Notes: generated by a model from the letters alone, not told the origin. Counted from the first letter of the stretch, positions 5,633-14,422 are shown. The stretch is DNA of 19,788 nucleotides from JACVCK01 sp041940385 (GCA_041940385.1 JBGTSD010000056.1:1-19788); one strand, 5' to 3'. Translations and numbers: made by a program.

Positions 5633-7000
5633 TCACGCGTAGCGGATCCACTTGATGAGCGTGCCGAGCGTCGGCGGCTTGCCGTACATGAGGACGCCGA
5701 CGCGGAAGATCTTGGCGGCGGCCCAGATGGCGACGACGACCGCGGCGAAGCCGATGGTCGTCGCGAGCACGATCTGCCAGACGGGCACGGGCTCGGAGGT
5801 CTGCGCCATGCGCAGGATCATGACGAAGGGCGTCATGGGCGGGATCATGGACGCGACCACGGCGAAGGTGGAGTTGGGCTGGCGGATGATCATCATCCAG
5901 AGGAAGAGCGGAATCATGAGGATGATCATGACCACGCCCATGAGCGACTGCGCCTCGCGCAGTTCGTTGACCGCCGAGCCGATGGCGGCCATGAACGCGC
6001 CGATCAGGAAGTAGGCCATGACGAAGTAGATGACCAACCACGGCAGCTTGTCGGTCGGGACGAGCGCGAGGACGTTGAACTGGTTGGCCGCGGCGATGCC
6101 GAGCGCGCCGTAGATCGCGAGGATGGTCAGGCCCACGAGGGCCTGGCCGATGATCTTGCCGGTCATGAGCTGCATGGGCGAGACGGCCGAGAGCAGCAGC
6201 TCCATGACGCGCGTGGACTTCTCCTCGATCGTCGTGGTCAGCAGGTAGTTGCCGCTCGTGAACGCGGCGATCCAGAGCAGCATCATGAAGGCCATCGGCA
6301 GCAGGAACTGCGCCGCCTCGCCGCCCTTGGTCTCGCCCTTCTCGGTGACAATCGCGGAGTTGGTGGTCGGGGGCGCTGAGAGGCGCCGGACTTCCTCGGC
6401 GTCGAGGCCGGCCTGCGCCAGGCGCGTGTCGACGATGGCGCGATCGATAATCCGTGTCAGATCTCCCGAGAGTTCGACGTCGAGCGTCCGCCCGCGGAAC
6501 ATGTCGTAGGCGCCGCCCTGCTCGAGCACGCCGTCGGGCACGGCGATCAGCGCGAGCAGCTCGCCGGCGCGGACCCTCTGCTTCTGCTCGTCGAGGTCGA
6601 CGTCGTCGGCGAGGCGCTGCACGGTGACCTGGTGCGGGCCCTCGGGGAGCTTCTTCAGGGCGCGCTCGGTGGTCATGCGGACGGCGATGGGCGTTTCGTC
6701 GGAGGCGACCTTCGCTTCGAGAGCGGCTTTCTTCTGGTCGTACTCCGTTTGCAGGCGATCGGCGTCGAAGTACTGCTCGAGCGCCGTGGCCACGGGACGG
6801 TCCTCGCCGGCCTGATCGAGCACGCCGATCGTGCCTTCGAGCCGCTTGTCCGGGCTGTCGAAGAGCGGCACAACTACGCCGATGACCACCCAGATGATGA
6901 TCGGGAACAGCACCACGCCGAAGAAGAAGGCGCGGTTCATCGCCGTGGCGCGGTATTCACGCTTGGCGACGTCGACGATCTTGAGCAGGGGGCTACGCAT
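5633..7000 (-). CDS. ABC-2 type exporter permease (NatB-like)
   Basis: This is the membrane subunit of an ABC exporter of the NatAB sodium-extrusion type; substrate is not determined here. The 455-residue protein has one N-terminal helix (~24-46), then a large extracytoplasmic domain (~47-230), then six helices (~232-256, 283-305, 318-342, 352-372, 383-398, 408-432). The amphipathic EEKSTRVMELLLSAVSPMQLMTGKIIGQ region between helices 2 and 3 is the ABC-2/NatB hallmark. The ATG at 7000 lies inside the end of the ATPase gene, overlapping by 8 bp, which points to translational coupling and a fixed complex. It is the last gene of a two-gene - strand operon. Confidence 0.92.
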   Translation of the reverse strand: MRSPLLKIVDVAKREYRATAMNRAFFFGVVLFPIIIWVVIGVVVPLFDSPDKRLEGTIGVLDQAGEDRPVATALEQYFDADRLQTEYDQKKAALEAKVASDETPIAVRMTTERALKKLPEGPHQVTVQRLADDVDLDEQKQRVRAGELLALIAVPDGVLEQGGAYDMFRGRTLDVELSGDLTRIIDRAIVDTRLAQAGLDAEEVRRLSAPPTTNSAIVTEKGETKGGEAAQFLLPMAFMMLLWIAAFTSGNYLLTTTIEEKSTRVMELLLSAVSPMQLMTGKIIGQALVGLTILAIYGALGIAAANQFNVLALVPTDKLPWLVIYFVMAYFLIGAFMAAIGSAVNELREAQSLMGVVMIILMIPLFLWMMIIRQPNSTFAVVASMIPPMTPFVMILRMAQTSEPVPVWQIVLATTIGFAAVVVAIWAAAKIFRVGVLMYGKPPTLGTLIKWIRYA

Positions 7001-8003
7001 CGGCGCCGATCTCCATGGGCTCCGCGGCCGCGAGACTCTGCCGCACCATGTCCTCGCTGTCCCCGGGGTTGACCTTCTCGATGAAGATGTCCTCGAGCGT
7101 TACGGACTGCACCTCGACGCGGCGCATCATGAGGCCGGGGACGGACGACGCGGCGCGCATGACGGTCGCGGCGTCGGCGTCTTCCCGCAGATGCAGCGCG
7201 AAGGCGCCGCGTTTGCGCGGGTCCGCGCCGACGCGGTCGACGCCGGGGATCGCCGCGAGCTCGCGCTCGCCGGCGCCGGGGGTCATCGGCTCGACGGAGA
7301 CGATGCGCGGGTCGTGCTGATCGCGGATGTCCTCGATGGGGCCGTCGAGAATCTTCTTGCCCTGGTTGATCATGAACACGCGATCGCAGAGCTGCTCGGC
7401 GGAGAAGAGCACGTGCGTCGAGAAGAGGATCGTGCGGCCCCTGGCGCTCTGCTCGAGGATGAGTTCACGCAGGAGGCGCGCGTTGACCGGATCGAGGCCG
7501 GAGAAGGGCTCGTCGAGGATGATGAGGTCCGGCTCGTGGATCACGGTCGCCGCGAACTGCACCTTCTGCTGCATGCCCTTCGAGAGTTCCTGGCACTTCT
7601 TCTTGCGCACGCCGGGGAGCGCGAGGCGCTCGAGCCATTCGTCGATGCGCTTGGAGAGGTTGGACGTGTCGGCGCCCTTGAGTTTGGCCATGTAGCCGAG
7701 GAAGTCGCCGACGGACATGGTGCGATAGACGCCGCGCTCTTCGGGGAGATAGCCGATGCGGTCCTTGGACTCGATGGCGGACTTGCGTCCGAGGACGGAG
7801 ATGCGTCCTTCATCCGGGAGGATGATGGACATGATCATGCGGATGGTGGTGGTCTTGCCGGCGCCGGTGGGGCCGTGCACGCCGCAGACCGAGCCCGCCG
7901 GGATGGCGAGGTCGAGGTGGTCCACGGCCAGCTTCTGGCCGAAGCGCTTGGTAACGCCTTCCAGCCGGATGGCGTCGCCCGAGGGGGCGGGTGCTTTGGT
8001 CAT
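6993..8003 (-). CDS. ABC exporter ATP-binding protein (NatA-like)
   Basis: This is the ATPase partner of the downstream permease. The 336-residue protein shows Walker A GPTGAGKT at 44-51 (Thr where Asn is usual), a Q-loop-region GYLPEERGVY, and an ABC signature of the LSKGMQQKVQ type at 140-149 instead of LSGGQ. It also shows Walker B LIILDEP at 160-166, SGLDP, and the switch His197 in STH. The LSKGxQQK variant is common in NatA-type ATPases. After about residue 225 a C-terminal extension with VEVQSVTLEDIFIEKV matches the family's regulatory tail. A GGAG element lies about ten bases before the ATG at 8003. A TATAAG box at 8057-8062 on the same strand is a possible -10 without a clear -35. Confidence 0.94.
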   Translation of the reverse strand: MTKAPAPSGDAIRLEGVTKRFGQKLAVDHLDLAIPAGSVCGVHGPTGAGKTTTIRMIMSIILPDEGRISVLGRKSAIESKDRIGYLPEERGVYRTMSVGDFLGYMAKLKGADTSNLSKRIDEWLERLALPGVRKKKCQELSKGMQQKVQFAATVIHEPDLIILDEPFSGLDPVNARLLRELILEQSARGRTILFSTHVLFSAEQLCDRVFMINQGKKILDGPIEDIRDQHDPRIVSVEPMTPGAGERELAAIPGVDRVGADPRKRGAFALHLREDADAATVMRAASSVPGLMMRRVEVQSVTLEDIFIEKVNPGDSEDMVRQSLAAAEPMEIGADA

Positions 8004-8109
8004 GGGGAGGGTGCTCCGGGGTAATCTGGGCTGGCTCTGTGACGCCCGGGTCGCCTCTTATAGGGGAAATGGGCCCCGGAGTTTCGCCCGGTGGTGTTTT
8101 CATCCTTTC

Positions 8110-8130
8110 ATCCGGATAAACGGATATATT
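8110..8130 (+). promoter_or_regulatory. Inverted repeat overlapping a putative -10 of metH
   Basis: ATCCG (8110-8114) and CGGAT (8121-8125) form an inverted repeat around a 6-bp spacer, and CGGATA also occurs twice directly (8113-8118, 8121-8126). The right arm abuts TATATT at 8125-8130, five of six matches to a -10 box, about 63 bp before the metH start. This looks like an operator that would block RNA polymerase. Methionine-cycle genes in other bacteria are often under ArsR-like, MetJ, MetR or riboswitch control, but which applies here cannot be read from the site. No good -35 is seen. Confidence 0.4.
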
Positions 8131-8192
8131 GTTGCGGGGCGGGATGGGCCCGCCGCAGGTTGCTGGACGCGGAAGCAAGGGAGCCGCCGAGG

Positions 8193-11100
8193 ATGCCGAG
8201 CAGGTTCGCACAGGCCGTGACGGAGCGCGTGCTGGTCTTCGACGGCGCGATGGGCACGTCGATCCACAAGTGCGACTGCGATCTGCATCGCGATTATCTC
8301 GGGCGCGAGAATTGCCCCGAGGCGCTGCTGCTGACGCGCCCTGAATTGATCCAGTCGATCCACGAGTCGTTCCTCGCGGTCGGCGCCGACGTCGTCGAGA
8401 CCAACACCTTCGGCGGATCGATGCACGTGCTCGCGGACAACGACCTGGCGGATCGCACGCGCGAGATCAATCGGATCGCGGCGAGCGCGGCGCGGAAGGC
8501 ATGCGCGAAGTTCACCGATCGGGCGCGCTTCGTCGCCGGCTCGATGGGCCCGGGGACGAAGCTGGTGTCGTTGGGTCAGATCACGTGGGACGAGATGCTG
8601 GCGTCGTACGCGGAGCAGGCGCGCGGGCTGCTCGAGGGCGGCGCCGACGTCTTCATCATCGAGACGTGCCAGGACATCCTGCAGACCAAGTGCGCCATCA
8701 ACGCGTGCCTCACGGCGCTGCGCGAGGCGGGCAGGTCCACCGACGACGTGCCGATCATGGCGAGCGTCACGATCGAAACGACGGGGACGATGCTGCTCGG
8801 CACGGAGATCGAGGCCGCGGCGGAGGCGCTGCGGAATTACCCGCTGGTATCGCTGGGCCTGAACTGCGCGACCGGCCCGGTGGAGATGGCGGAGCACATT
8901 CACTTCCTCGGCCGGCGCTGGGCGCGGGCGGTGAGCGTGATGCCCAACGCGGGCCTGCCGGTGCTGGTGGACGGGCGCGCGGAGTATCCGTTGGCGCCGC
9001 GGCCGTTCGCGGAGTCGATCCTGCGCTATGTCGAGCAGGACGGCGTGAACATCGTCGGCGGGTGCTGCGGCACGACGCCGGAGCACATCGGCATGCTCGC
9101 GGAGGCGGTCGGTGGGCGCGCGCCGGTGACGATGGCGAAGGAGGAGCCGAAGCGTGGCTGCTCGTCGCTGTACTCCGCCGCGCCGTTCCGGCAGGACCTC
9201 AGCGCGCTCCTGGTGGGCGAGCGGACGAACACGAACGGGTCGCGCCAGTTCAAGCGGCTGCTGAATGAAGAGGACTGGGACGGCCTGGTTTCGATGGCGC
9301 GGGAGCAGGTGCGCGACGGCAGCCACGTGCTGGACGTGTGCGTGGACTATGTCGGGCGCGACGGCGCGCGGGACATGGCGGAGGTCGTGAAGCGGTACGT
9401 GCGCCAGGTGCAGGCGCCGTTGATGATCGACTCGACGCAGATCGACGTGCTCGAGGCGGGGTTGAAGCACGCGGGCGGCAAGTGCGTGATCAACTCGATG
9501 AATCTCGAGGAGGGCGAGGAGAAGCTCGGGCGGATCTGCGAGCTGGCGCGGACGTATGGCGCCGCGGTGGTGGCGGGGACGATCGACGAGGACCCCGTCG
9601 AGGCGATGGCCAAGACGGCGGAGCGCAAGGTGTCGATCGCTCAGCGGATCGCGAAGATTGCGATCGAGCGGCACGGGATGCACCCGGGCGACATTCTCTT
9701 TGATCCGCTGGTGCTGCCGATCACGACGGGCGTCGAGGCGGATCGTCGCCTGGCGCTCGAGACGGTGGAGGGGATCCGGCGGATCAGCGCGGCGCTGCCG
9801 GAGTGCGGCACGCTGATCGGGCTGAGCAACGTGTCGTTCGGCCTGAAGCCGGCGGCCCGGGCGGTGCTCAACAGCGTGTTTCTAAGCGAGTGTCGCGACG
9901 CGGGGCTGACGGGCGCGATCGCGCACTCGTCGAAGATCCTGCCGAAGAGCCGCATTCCCGAGGAGCAGTGGAGCGCGGCGCTGGAGCTGATCTACGACCA
10001 TCGACGCGAGGGATTCGATCCGCTGCTGCGGTTCATCGAGCTGTTCCCGGATGGCGCGGAGGAGGGCGGCGCGCCGAAGAAGGCGTCGCTCGAGGACCTG
10101 CCGATCGAGGAGCGCCTGCAGCGCCACATCATCGACGGGGAGATGCGGAATCTCGGCGAGTCGCTGGACGCGGCGCTGACGCAGTACAGCGCGCTCGAGA
10201 TCGTGAACGATCATCTGCTCGCGGGCATGAAGGTGGTGGGCGAGCTGTTCGGTTCGGGGCAGATGCAGCTTCCATTCGTGCTGCAGAGCGCGGAGGTGAT
10301 GAAGGCGGCGGTGTCGAAGCTCGAGCCGCACATGCCGAAGGTCGGCGGGAAGACCAAGGGCACGGTGGTGCTGGCGACGGTGCAGGGGGACGTGCACGAC
10401 ATCGGGAAGAACCTCGTGGACATCATCCTGACGAACAACGGCTACACGGTGCACAACCTGGGCATCAAGCAGCCGGTGGCGAGCATCATCGGCGCGTGGC
10501 GCGAGCACCAGGCGGACGCGGTGGGGATGTCGGGACTGCTCGTAAAGTCGGTCGCGGTGATGCGCGACAACCTCGCGGAGATGGCGCAGCAGGGGCTCGG
10601 CGTGCCGGTGCTGCTCGGCGGCGCGGCGCTCAATCGGCATTACTGCGAGACGGAGCTGCGCGGCACGTACACGACGGGATCGGTCTACTTCGGGCGCGAC
10701 GCGTTCGAGGGGCTGCGCGTCATGGACTGCCTGATGGGCGGCAAGTCGTCGGCGCTCGAGGCGGAGATCGAGGAGCGGCTCGGGAAGCGCGCCAAGGCCG
10801 AGGAGGTCGTCGCGCGATCGCGGGCCGCGAACGCGGAGAGCGATTCCGGCGGCGGCGTGGCGGTCGAGGCGGCGCCGGCGGGGGTGCGCTCGCTGGATTC
10901 GATTCCCGCGGCGCCGTTCTGGGGCGATCGGGTCGTCGAGTCGATCGACCTGGACGAGGTGTATCCCTTCATCAACACTGTGGCGCTCTTCCGCGGGCAG
11001 TGGCAGTTCAAGAAGGGCGCGAAGTCGGACGCGGAGTACGAGCGACAGATCGAGGAGCAGGTCGAGCCGCTGTTCGAGCGGCTCAAGAACCAATGTCGCG

Positions 11101-11696
11101 ACGAGGGCTGGCTGCGCCCGCGCGTGGTCTACGGCTGGTTCCCCTGCAACAGCGAGGGCGAGGACCTGGTCGTCTTCGATCCGAAGGATCACGAGCGCGA
11201 GGTCGAGCGGTTCACGTTCCCGCGCCAGCGCGGCCGGCAGCGGCTGTGCATCTCGGACTTCTTCCTGCCGCGGTCTTCGGGGAAGCGCGACGTGCTGGGC
11301 ATGCACTGCGTCACCGTGGGCGACGAGGTCGGCAAGCGGGCGAGGGCGCTCTTCGAGGGCAACGAGTACGCGGAGTACCTGTACCTGCATGGCCTGGGTG
11401 TGGAGACGGCCGAGGCGCTCGCGGAGCTGTGGCACAAGCGGATGCGCCAGGAGCTGGGCATCGGCGGGGATGATTCGCCGAAGGTGCGGGACCTCTTCGT
11501 GCAGCGGTACCGCGGCTCGCGGTACTCGTTCGGCTACCCGGCCTGTCCGGAGATGTCGGACCAGGAGAAGCTGTTCCGGCTGCTCCGGCCGCAGCGGATC
11601 GGGTGCGAGCTGACGGACAATTGGCAGATCGACCCGGAGCAGAGCACGAGCGCGATCATCGTGCATCATCCGCAGGCGAAGTATTTCGCGGTGTGA
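8193..11696 (+). CDS. metH: Cobalamin-dependent methionine synthase, full length
   Basis: MetH transfers a methyl group from methyltetrahydrofolate via cobalamin to homocysteine. The 1167-residue protein has all modules in order. The homocysteine domain (~1-315) has Zn ligands C225, C291 and C292 (GGCCGTTPEH). The folate domain (~335-600) opens VGERTNTNGSRQF. The cobalamin cap is at ~640-720, and the B12 domain has GDVHDIGKN with axial-ligand H735. The C-terminal reactivation domain (~900-1167) has RGSRYSFGYPACPE at 1107-1120 for S-adenosylmethionine. The length is near the usual ~1200-1250. The start at 8193 is chosen from AAGGGAG at 8177-8183 and homologue-like MPSRFAQAVTERVLVFDGAMGTS; the frame open from 8091 is probably leader. 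It is divergent from the ABC operon, with no metF or reactivation partner in the window. Confidence 0.97.
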   Translation: MPSRFAQAVTERVLVFDGAMGTSIHKCDCDLHRDYLGRENCPEALLLTRPELIQSIHESFLAVGADVVETNTFGGSMHVLADNDLADRTREINRIAASAARKACAKFTDRARFVAGSMGPGTKLVSLGQITWDEMLASYAEQARGLLEGGADVFIIETCQDILQTKCAINACLTALREAGRSTDDVPIMASVTIETTGTMLLGTEIEAAAEALRNYPLVSLGLNCATGPVEMAEHIHFLGRRWARAVSVMPNAGLPVLVDGRAEYPLAPRPFAESILRYVEQDGVNIVGGCCGTTPEHIGMLAEAVGGRAPVTMAKEEPKRGCSSLYSAAPFRQDLSALLVGERTNTNGSRQFKRLLNEEDWDGLVSMAREQVRDGSHVLDVCVDYVGRDGARDMAEVVKRYVRQVQAPLMIDSTQIDVLEAGLKHAGGKCVINSMNLEEGEEKLGRICELARTYGAAVVAGTIDEDPVEAMAKTAERKVSIAQRIAKIAIERHGMHPGDILFDPLVLPITTGVEADRRLALETVEGIRRISAALPECGTLIGLSNVSFGLKPAARAVLNSVFLSECRDAGLTGAIAHSSKILPKSRIPEEQWSAALELIYDHRREGFDPLLRFIELFPDGAEEGGAPKKASLEDLPIEERLQRHIIDGEMRNLGESLDAALTQYSALEIVNDHLLAGMKVVGELFGSGQMQLPFVLQSAEVMKAAVSKLEPHMPKVGGKTKGTVVLATVQGDVHDIGKNLVDIILTNNGYTVHNLGIKQPVASIIGAWREHQADAVGMSGLLVKSVAVMRDNLAEMAQQGLGVPVLLGGAALNRHYCETELRGTYTTGSVYFGRDAFEGLRVMDCLMGGKSSALEAEIEERLGKRAKAEEVVARSRAANAESDSGGGVAVEAAPAGVRSLDSIPAAPFWGDRVVESIDLDEVYPFINTVALFRGQWQFKKGAKSDAEYERQIEEQVEPLFERLKNQCRDEGWLRPRVVYGWFPCNSEGEDLVVFDPKDHEREVERFTFPRQRGRQRLCISDFFLPRSSGKRDVLGMHCVTVGDEVGKRARALFEGNEYAEYLYLHGLGVETAEALAELWHKRMRQELGIGGDDSPKVRDLFVQRYRGSRYSFGYPACPEMSDQEKLFRLLRPQRIGCELTDNWQIDPEQSTSAIIVHHPQAKYFAV

Positions 11697-11859
11697 ACGC
11701 CCGCATAGAGCGCAGAACCTGCGCGTGAACGACAATTCACTGCATCGCGGGGTTGCCGCCGGGCTATGACTGTGTCAAGGTTGTGGTATCCCCGGAACCG
11801 ATGCACAGGTTCGAGGGGTTATCGGAGTCAGGGACACCGCGAATAGAGGAGTGACCGTC

Positions 11860-12549
11860 ATGCAGGGCAGCATTGCGCTCGCGGCGTGTGCAGGGATCGG
11901 CATCGCGATGGCGGCGAGCGCGGGCGCGCCGAACGTGCTCGGCGTGGGCGTCTCCCCGGTCGAGGTGAACGGCACGATCGATCGGGTGACCCTCGGCGGC
12001 GGGCCGATCACGGGTTCGACGATCGACCGCATCCAGTTCACGGCGCTGGACGCCGGCCATTACGAGTTCAACGTGCTGTCGTGGGAGGTCGCGTTCGACT
12101 TCGGCGTTCCCGCCGGCGGGCCGACGGGCACGGCGACCGATGTGAACGGCGACGGCGAGATCGCGTTCCTCGATACGCACATCCGTCTGTTCCGTCACGA
12201 CGGCGTGCTGAGCAGCGACGACCACGTGCGCGGCAGCGACGACGAGTTCGTCCGCAACCGCGCCTTCGCGGACGGCTCGCTCTACGGCTACGACTCGTAC
12301 CTGCGCGTCTTTCTCGATCCGGGCGATTACGTCCTCGCGGTCGGCTCCTACTTTCTGTCCACCTCGAGCGTGATCGCCGGTGTGAACACGTTCAGCAGCA
12401 CCTATCCGGCGACGTGGGACGACGGCGCGCAGGCGCTGCTGCCCTCGGACCACGGCGACTACCGCGTGACGGCGACATACCTGCCCACGCCCGGCAGCGC
12501 GGCGCTGTTGGCGATGGCCGGCCTGGTCGGCATCGGCCGGCGCCGATAA
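11860..12549 (+). CDS. Exported protein with PEP-CTERM-like sorting tail (paralogue A)
   Basis: This 229-residue protein has a signal peptide (about 1-22, ending ASA-G) and a C-terminal LPTPGSAALLAMAGLVGIGRRR. That tail has a Pro-x-Pro-Gly turn, a hydrophobic helix and an Arg cluster, like the PEP-CTERM-type surface-sorting tails common in planctomycetes. The middle resembles DVUA0089/pre-peptidase-like beta domains: SWEVAFDFG, an EF-hand-like DVNGDGEIAFLD at 94-105, LFRHDG, and YDSYLRVFLDPGDYVLAVGSY. It is clearly paralogous to the next gene. GAGGAG at 11846-11851 sits eight bases before the ATG at 11860; an in-frame GTG at 11851 overlaps that site and is rejected. A strong terminator follows at 12578-12607. 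The function is unknown, possibly a surface or matrix protein. Confidence 0.82.
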   Translation: MQGSIALAACAGIGIAMAASAGAPNVLGVGVSPVEVNGTIDRVTLGGGPITGSTIDRIQFTALDAGHYEFNVLSWEVAFDFGVPAGGPTGTATDVNGDGEIAFLDTHIRLFRHDGVLSSDDHVRGSDDEFVRNRAFADGSLYGYDSYLRVFLDPGDYVLAVGSYFLSTSSVIAGVNTFSSTYPATWDDGAQALLPSDHGDYRVTATYLPTPGSAALLAMAGLVGIGRRR

Positions 12550-12577
12550 CCGATCGGCGAGTCCATGACGCAATCGC

Positions 12578-12607
12578 GCCCGGCGTTCGTTGGATGCCGG
12601 GCTTTTT
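12578..12607 (+). terminator. Rho-independent terminator after paralogue A
   Basis: GCCCGGC (12578-12584) and GCCGGGC (12596-12602) pair perfectly around an 11-nt loop and are followed by TTTTT (12603-12607). It lies 28 bp after the stop at 12549 and before the next start at 12694. Confidence 0.85.
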
Positions 12608-12693
12608 CGTGCGCATCGCGGAAGAAAGCGCGTGACATCCGCGTTGGATTCTGGGAGGATCGTTCGCGCACAGAGGTTCTGGAGGAGTCATTC

Positions 12694-13407
12694 ATGAAGA
12701 TCGTGCATGTGTTGTTGCTCGCCGCGGGCGGTGTCGCTTCGGCGGGCGTGGTGGGGCCGATGTCGCCTCTGGTCGTGGATGGCCAGATCCAGCGGGTGGA
12801 CCTCGGGGCGCCGGGCGTTACGACGGACGACGGCTCCACCGTGGACACCATCCGCTTCACGGTGACGACGGCGGGGCTGCACACGATCGACCTTCTGTCG
12901 TGGGAAGTGATCTTTGATCACGAGGGCCACGGGCACGCGCACGATCTGAACGGTGATGGATTCCACCGGTTCTTCGACACGGAGATGTACCTGTTCCACG
13001 ACGACGGGGACCTGGGCGCCGACGACTTCATCGAGGCCAACGGCGACTCGGAGTTCCCCCATCACGACGAGGCCGGTCACGGCGCGCGCCACAATCCGGG
13101 CGGGCACCGCGACGGGAGCATCTTCGAGTTCGATTCGTTCATCCGCGTGCGCCTGGATCCCGGCGACTACCTGCTCCGCATCGGCGCGTTCTCGCTCTCG
13201 ATGGACGACGCGATCGACGGCCTGAACGACACGTCGATGTTCAACGTCGGGCACTATCCGCTCGAGTGGGACGAATCGCTCGAGGAGCTGGTCGCGTCGA
13301 GCGTGGGCGACTATCACGCGACGATCACGCACGTGCCTGCCCCGGGAGGCGCGGCGTTGACGCTGGCGATGCTCGGCGCGACGCGTCGGCGGCGCGACCG
13401 GGTCTGA
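12694..13407 (+). CDS. Exported His-rich protein with PEP-CTERM-like tail (paralogue B)
   Basis: This 237-residue tandem paralogue of the preceding gene shares the order signal peptide, IxRVxLG, TIRFT, LLSWEVIFD, LNGDG (85-89), FDSFIRVRLDPGDYLLRIGAF, GDYHATITHVPAPGGAAL and a basic tail TRRRRDRV. It differs by two His-rich insertions. One is around 76-91 (H76, H79, H81, H83, H91) and one at 123-138 (H123, H124, H129, H133, H138), mixed with Asp/Glu, which could bind Zn, Cu or Ni. The start at 12694 has a perfect GGAGGAG at 12681-12687. The tail has a somewhat weaker hydrophobic stretch than paralogue A. It ends before a 16-bp bidirectional hairpin. The function is not known; the metal idea is inference. 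Confidence 0.82.
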   Translation: MKIVHVLLLAAGGVASAGVVGPMSPLVVDGQIQRVDLGAPGVTTDDGSTVDTIRFTVTTAGLHTIDLLSWEVIFDHEGHGHAHDLNGDGFHRFFDTEMYLFHDDGDLGADDFIEANGDSEFPHHDEAGHGARHNPGGHRDGSIFEFDSFIRVRLDPGDYLLRIGAFSLSMDDAIDGLNDTSMFNVGHYPLEWDESLEELVASSVGDYHATITHVPAPGGAALTLAMLGATRRRRDRV

Positions 13408-13427
13408 GCTTGACTCGACGTTGCAAT

Positions 13428-13465
13428 GAACAAGGCCCGGTCTTGCGGCAGACCGGGCCTTGTTC
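13428..13465. terminator. Bidirectional terminator hairpin between convergent genes
   Basis: GAACAAGGCCCGGTCT (13428-13443) pairs perfectly with 13450-13465 around a 6-nt loop (TGCGGC). It separates paralogue B (+, stop 13407) from the LTD/dockerin gene (-, stop 13486). Both ends carry only short AT-rich flanks (GAACAA / TTGTTC), but the stem is exceptionally stable and its position fits a shared terminator. Confidence 0.8.
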
Positions 13466-13485
13466 GTTGGATTCGGCGGCGCCGT

Positions 13486-14259
13486 TCAGCAGCTCTGGTT
13501 GAAGTTGCCGAGGGCGACGTTGAGGTCGGCGAAGTTGACGGTTCCGTTGCCGTCGAAGTCGCCGCGCAGGCAGGGGCCTGTCTGGTTGAACTCGCCGAGG
13601 ACGTTGTTGATGTCGGCGAAGTTGATCATGCGGTCGAAGTTGGTGTCGCCGGGGCAGGGTCGCAGGTCGAGCGTGGCGGTCGTGCCGTCGTTGCGCTTCG
13701 GGGAGTTCGTGCCGGGGTCGAAGTTGGCGAGGTTGTTGTCGGGGTTGGTGGTGCTGACGCGCTGGAGGGCCATGACCCCGTCCTGGGGCAGCGGCTCGGC
13801 CGGCGTGCCGAAGGGCGTGTTGGAGCCGGTGTAATTCCCGAACGCCACCGCGTCGGGGACCGAGGTGCCGGCGTCGTTGCGGAAGACGACGCGTCCGTCC
13901 GGCGCCGCGATCTTGACGTCGAGCGGCGTGGTCGCGGGGATGACGTAGTCCGGGGCGAAGCCCGACGCGTTCTGGAAGCACGGCGACGCGACGAGCCAGC
14001 TCTCGCCGCTGTTGAGCGCGGGGAGACTGGACGCGATGTCGATGACGATGGTCTCGACGGCGCCGGTGGGATCGAACGCGACGATGCGCGTGTTCTGGAG
14101 CTGGATCTGGTTGTTCGCGGTGGCGCGCAGCTCGATGTACTGCACGCGCCCGTCCGGGCTGCTGAAGATCTCGTCGATGAGCATGAGATGGAACGAGGCC
14201 ATGGCCGATGTGGCCGCGATCGCGCCCGCGAGCGCGCCGATGACACGAGAGGTCCGCAT
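13486..14259 (-). CDS. Secreted LTD-like protein with C-terminal dockerin-like repeats
   Basis: This 257-residue protein begins with a signal peptide (1 to ~21, ending SAMA). Next is a lamin-tail-like beta domain: LIDEIFSSPDGRVQYIELRA, then LQNTRIVAFDPTG and SLPALNSGESWLV. The C-terminus carries two EF-hand/dockerin-type repeats of the form GDxNxDxxINFADxNNVLGxF at about 204-226 and 233-255. Asp/Asn residues are spaced for Ca2+, and the protein ends NQSC. In planctomycetes such tails are common in secreted proteins; a cohesin partner is not evident here. The ATG at 14259 has AAGGAG about nine bases upstream. A 16-bp palindrome lies 25 bp upstream in the leader. Role unknown, probably extracellular. 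Confidence 0.82.
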   Translation of the reverse strand: MRTSRVIGALAGAIAATSAMASFHLMLIDEIFSSPDGRVQYIELRATANNQIQLQNTRIVAFDPTGAVETIVIDIASSLPALNSGESWLVASPCFQNASGFAPDYVIPATTPLDVKIAAPDGRVVFRNDAGTSVPDAVAFGNYTGSNTPFGTPAEPLPQDGVMALQRVSTTNPDNNLANFDPGTNSPKRNDGTTATLDLRPCPGDTNFDRMINFADINNVLGEFNQTGPCLRGDFDGNGTVNFADLNVALGNFNQSC

Positions 14260-14283
14260 GCGATCTACTCCTTCTGCCTGTGG

Positions 14284-14299
14284 CACGCCGCGCGGCGTG
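14284..14299. promoter_or_regulatory. Perfect 16-bp GC palindrome in the leader of the LTD/dockerin gene
   Basis: CACGCCGCGCGGCGTG reads the same on both strands and lies 25 bp upstream of the - strand ATG at 14259. It could be an operator, or a chance palindrome in GC-rich DNA. No matching copy is seen before the other genes. Confidence 0.3.
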
Positions 14300-14366
14300 A
14301 TCCGTCGGGAGACCAACCTCTGCCCACACGCGTCTATTCCATCACGTCGCGCGTCGAGATGCAAGA

Positions 14367-14392
14367 GAAAAGCCCGGCGCAGGGCCGGGCTT
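14367..14392 (-). terminator. Terminator of the FG-GAP propeller gene
   Basis: AAGCCCGGC (14370-14378) and GCCGGGCTT (14384-14392) form a 9-bp stem with a 5-nt loop. Read on the - strand the stem is followed by TTTTCTCTT (from the AAAA run at 14368-14371). It is 30 bp past the stop of the gene at 14423-15907. Confidence 0.85.
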
Positions 14393-14422
14393 GATGAAAT
14401 CCGCCGTTGGTGGTCGTGCGGC

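Noticed and set aside
8004..8192. Cobalamin or SAM riboswitch before metH
   Set aside because: No B12-box or SAM-I core is visible and the gap is short; only small hairpins are present.
8100..9683. 527-codon open frame antisense to metH
   Set aside because: Same GC-bias shadow, with no recognisable motif.
11710..11724. Terminator after metH
   Set aside because: GCGCAG/CTGCGC forms a hairpin but has no following T-run.
9882..11735. 617-codon open frame antisense to metH
   Set aside because: metH is unambiguous on the + strand, and the antisense product is low-complexity Arg/Leu/His.
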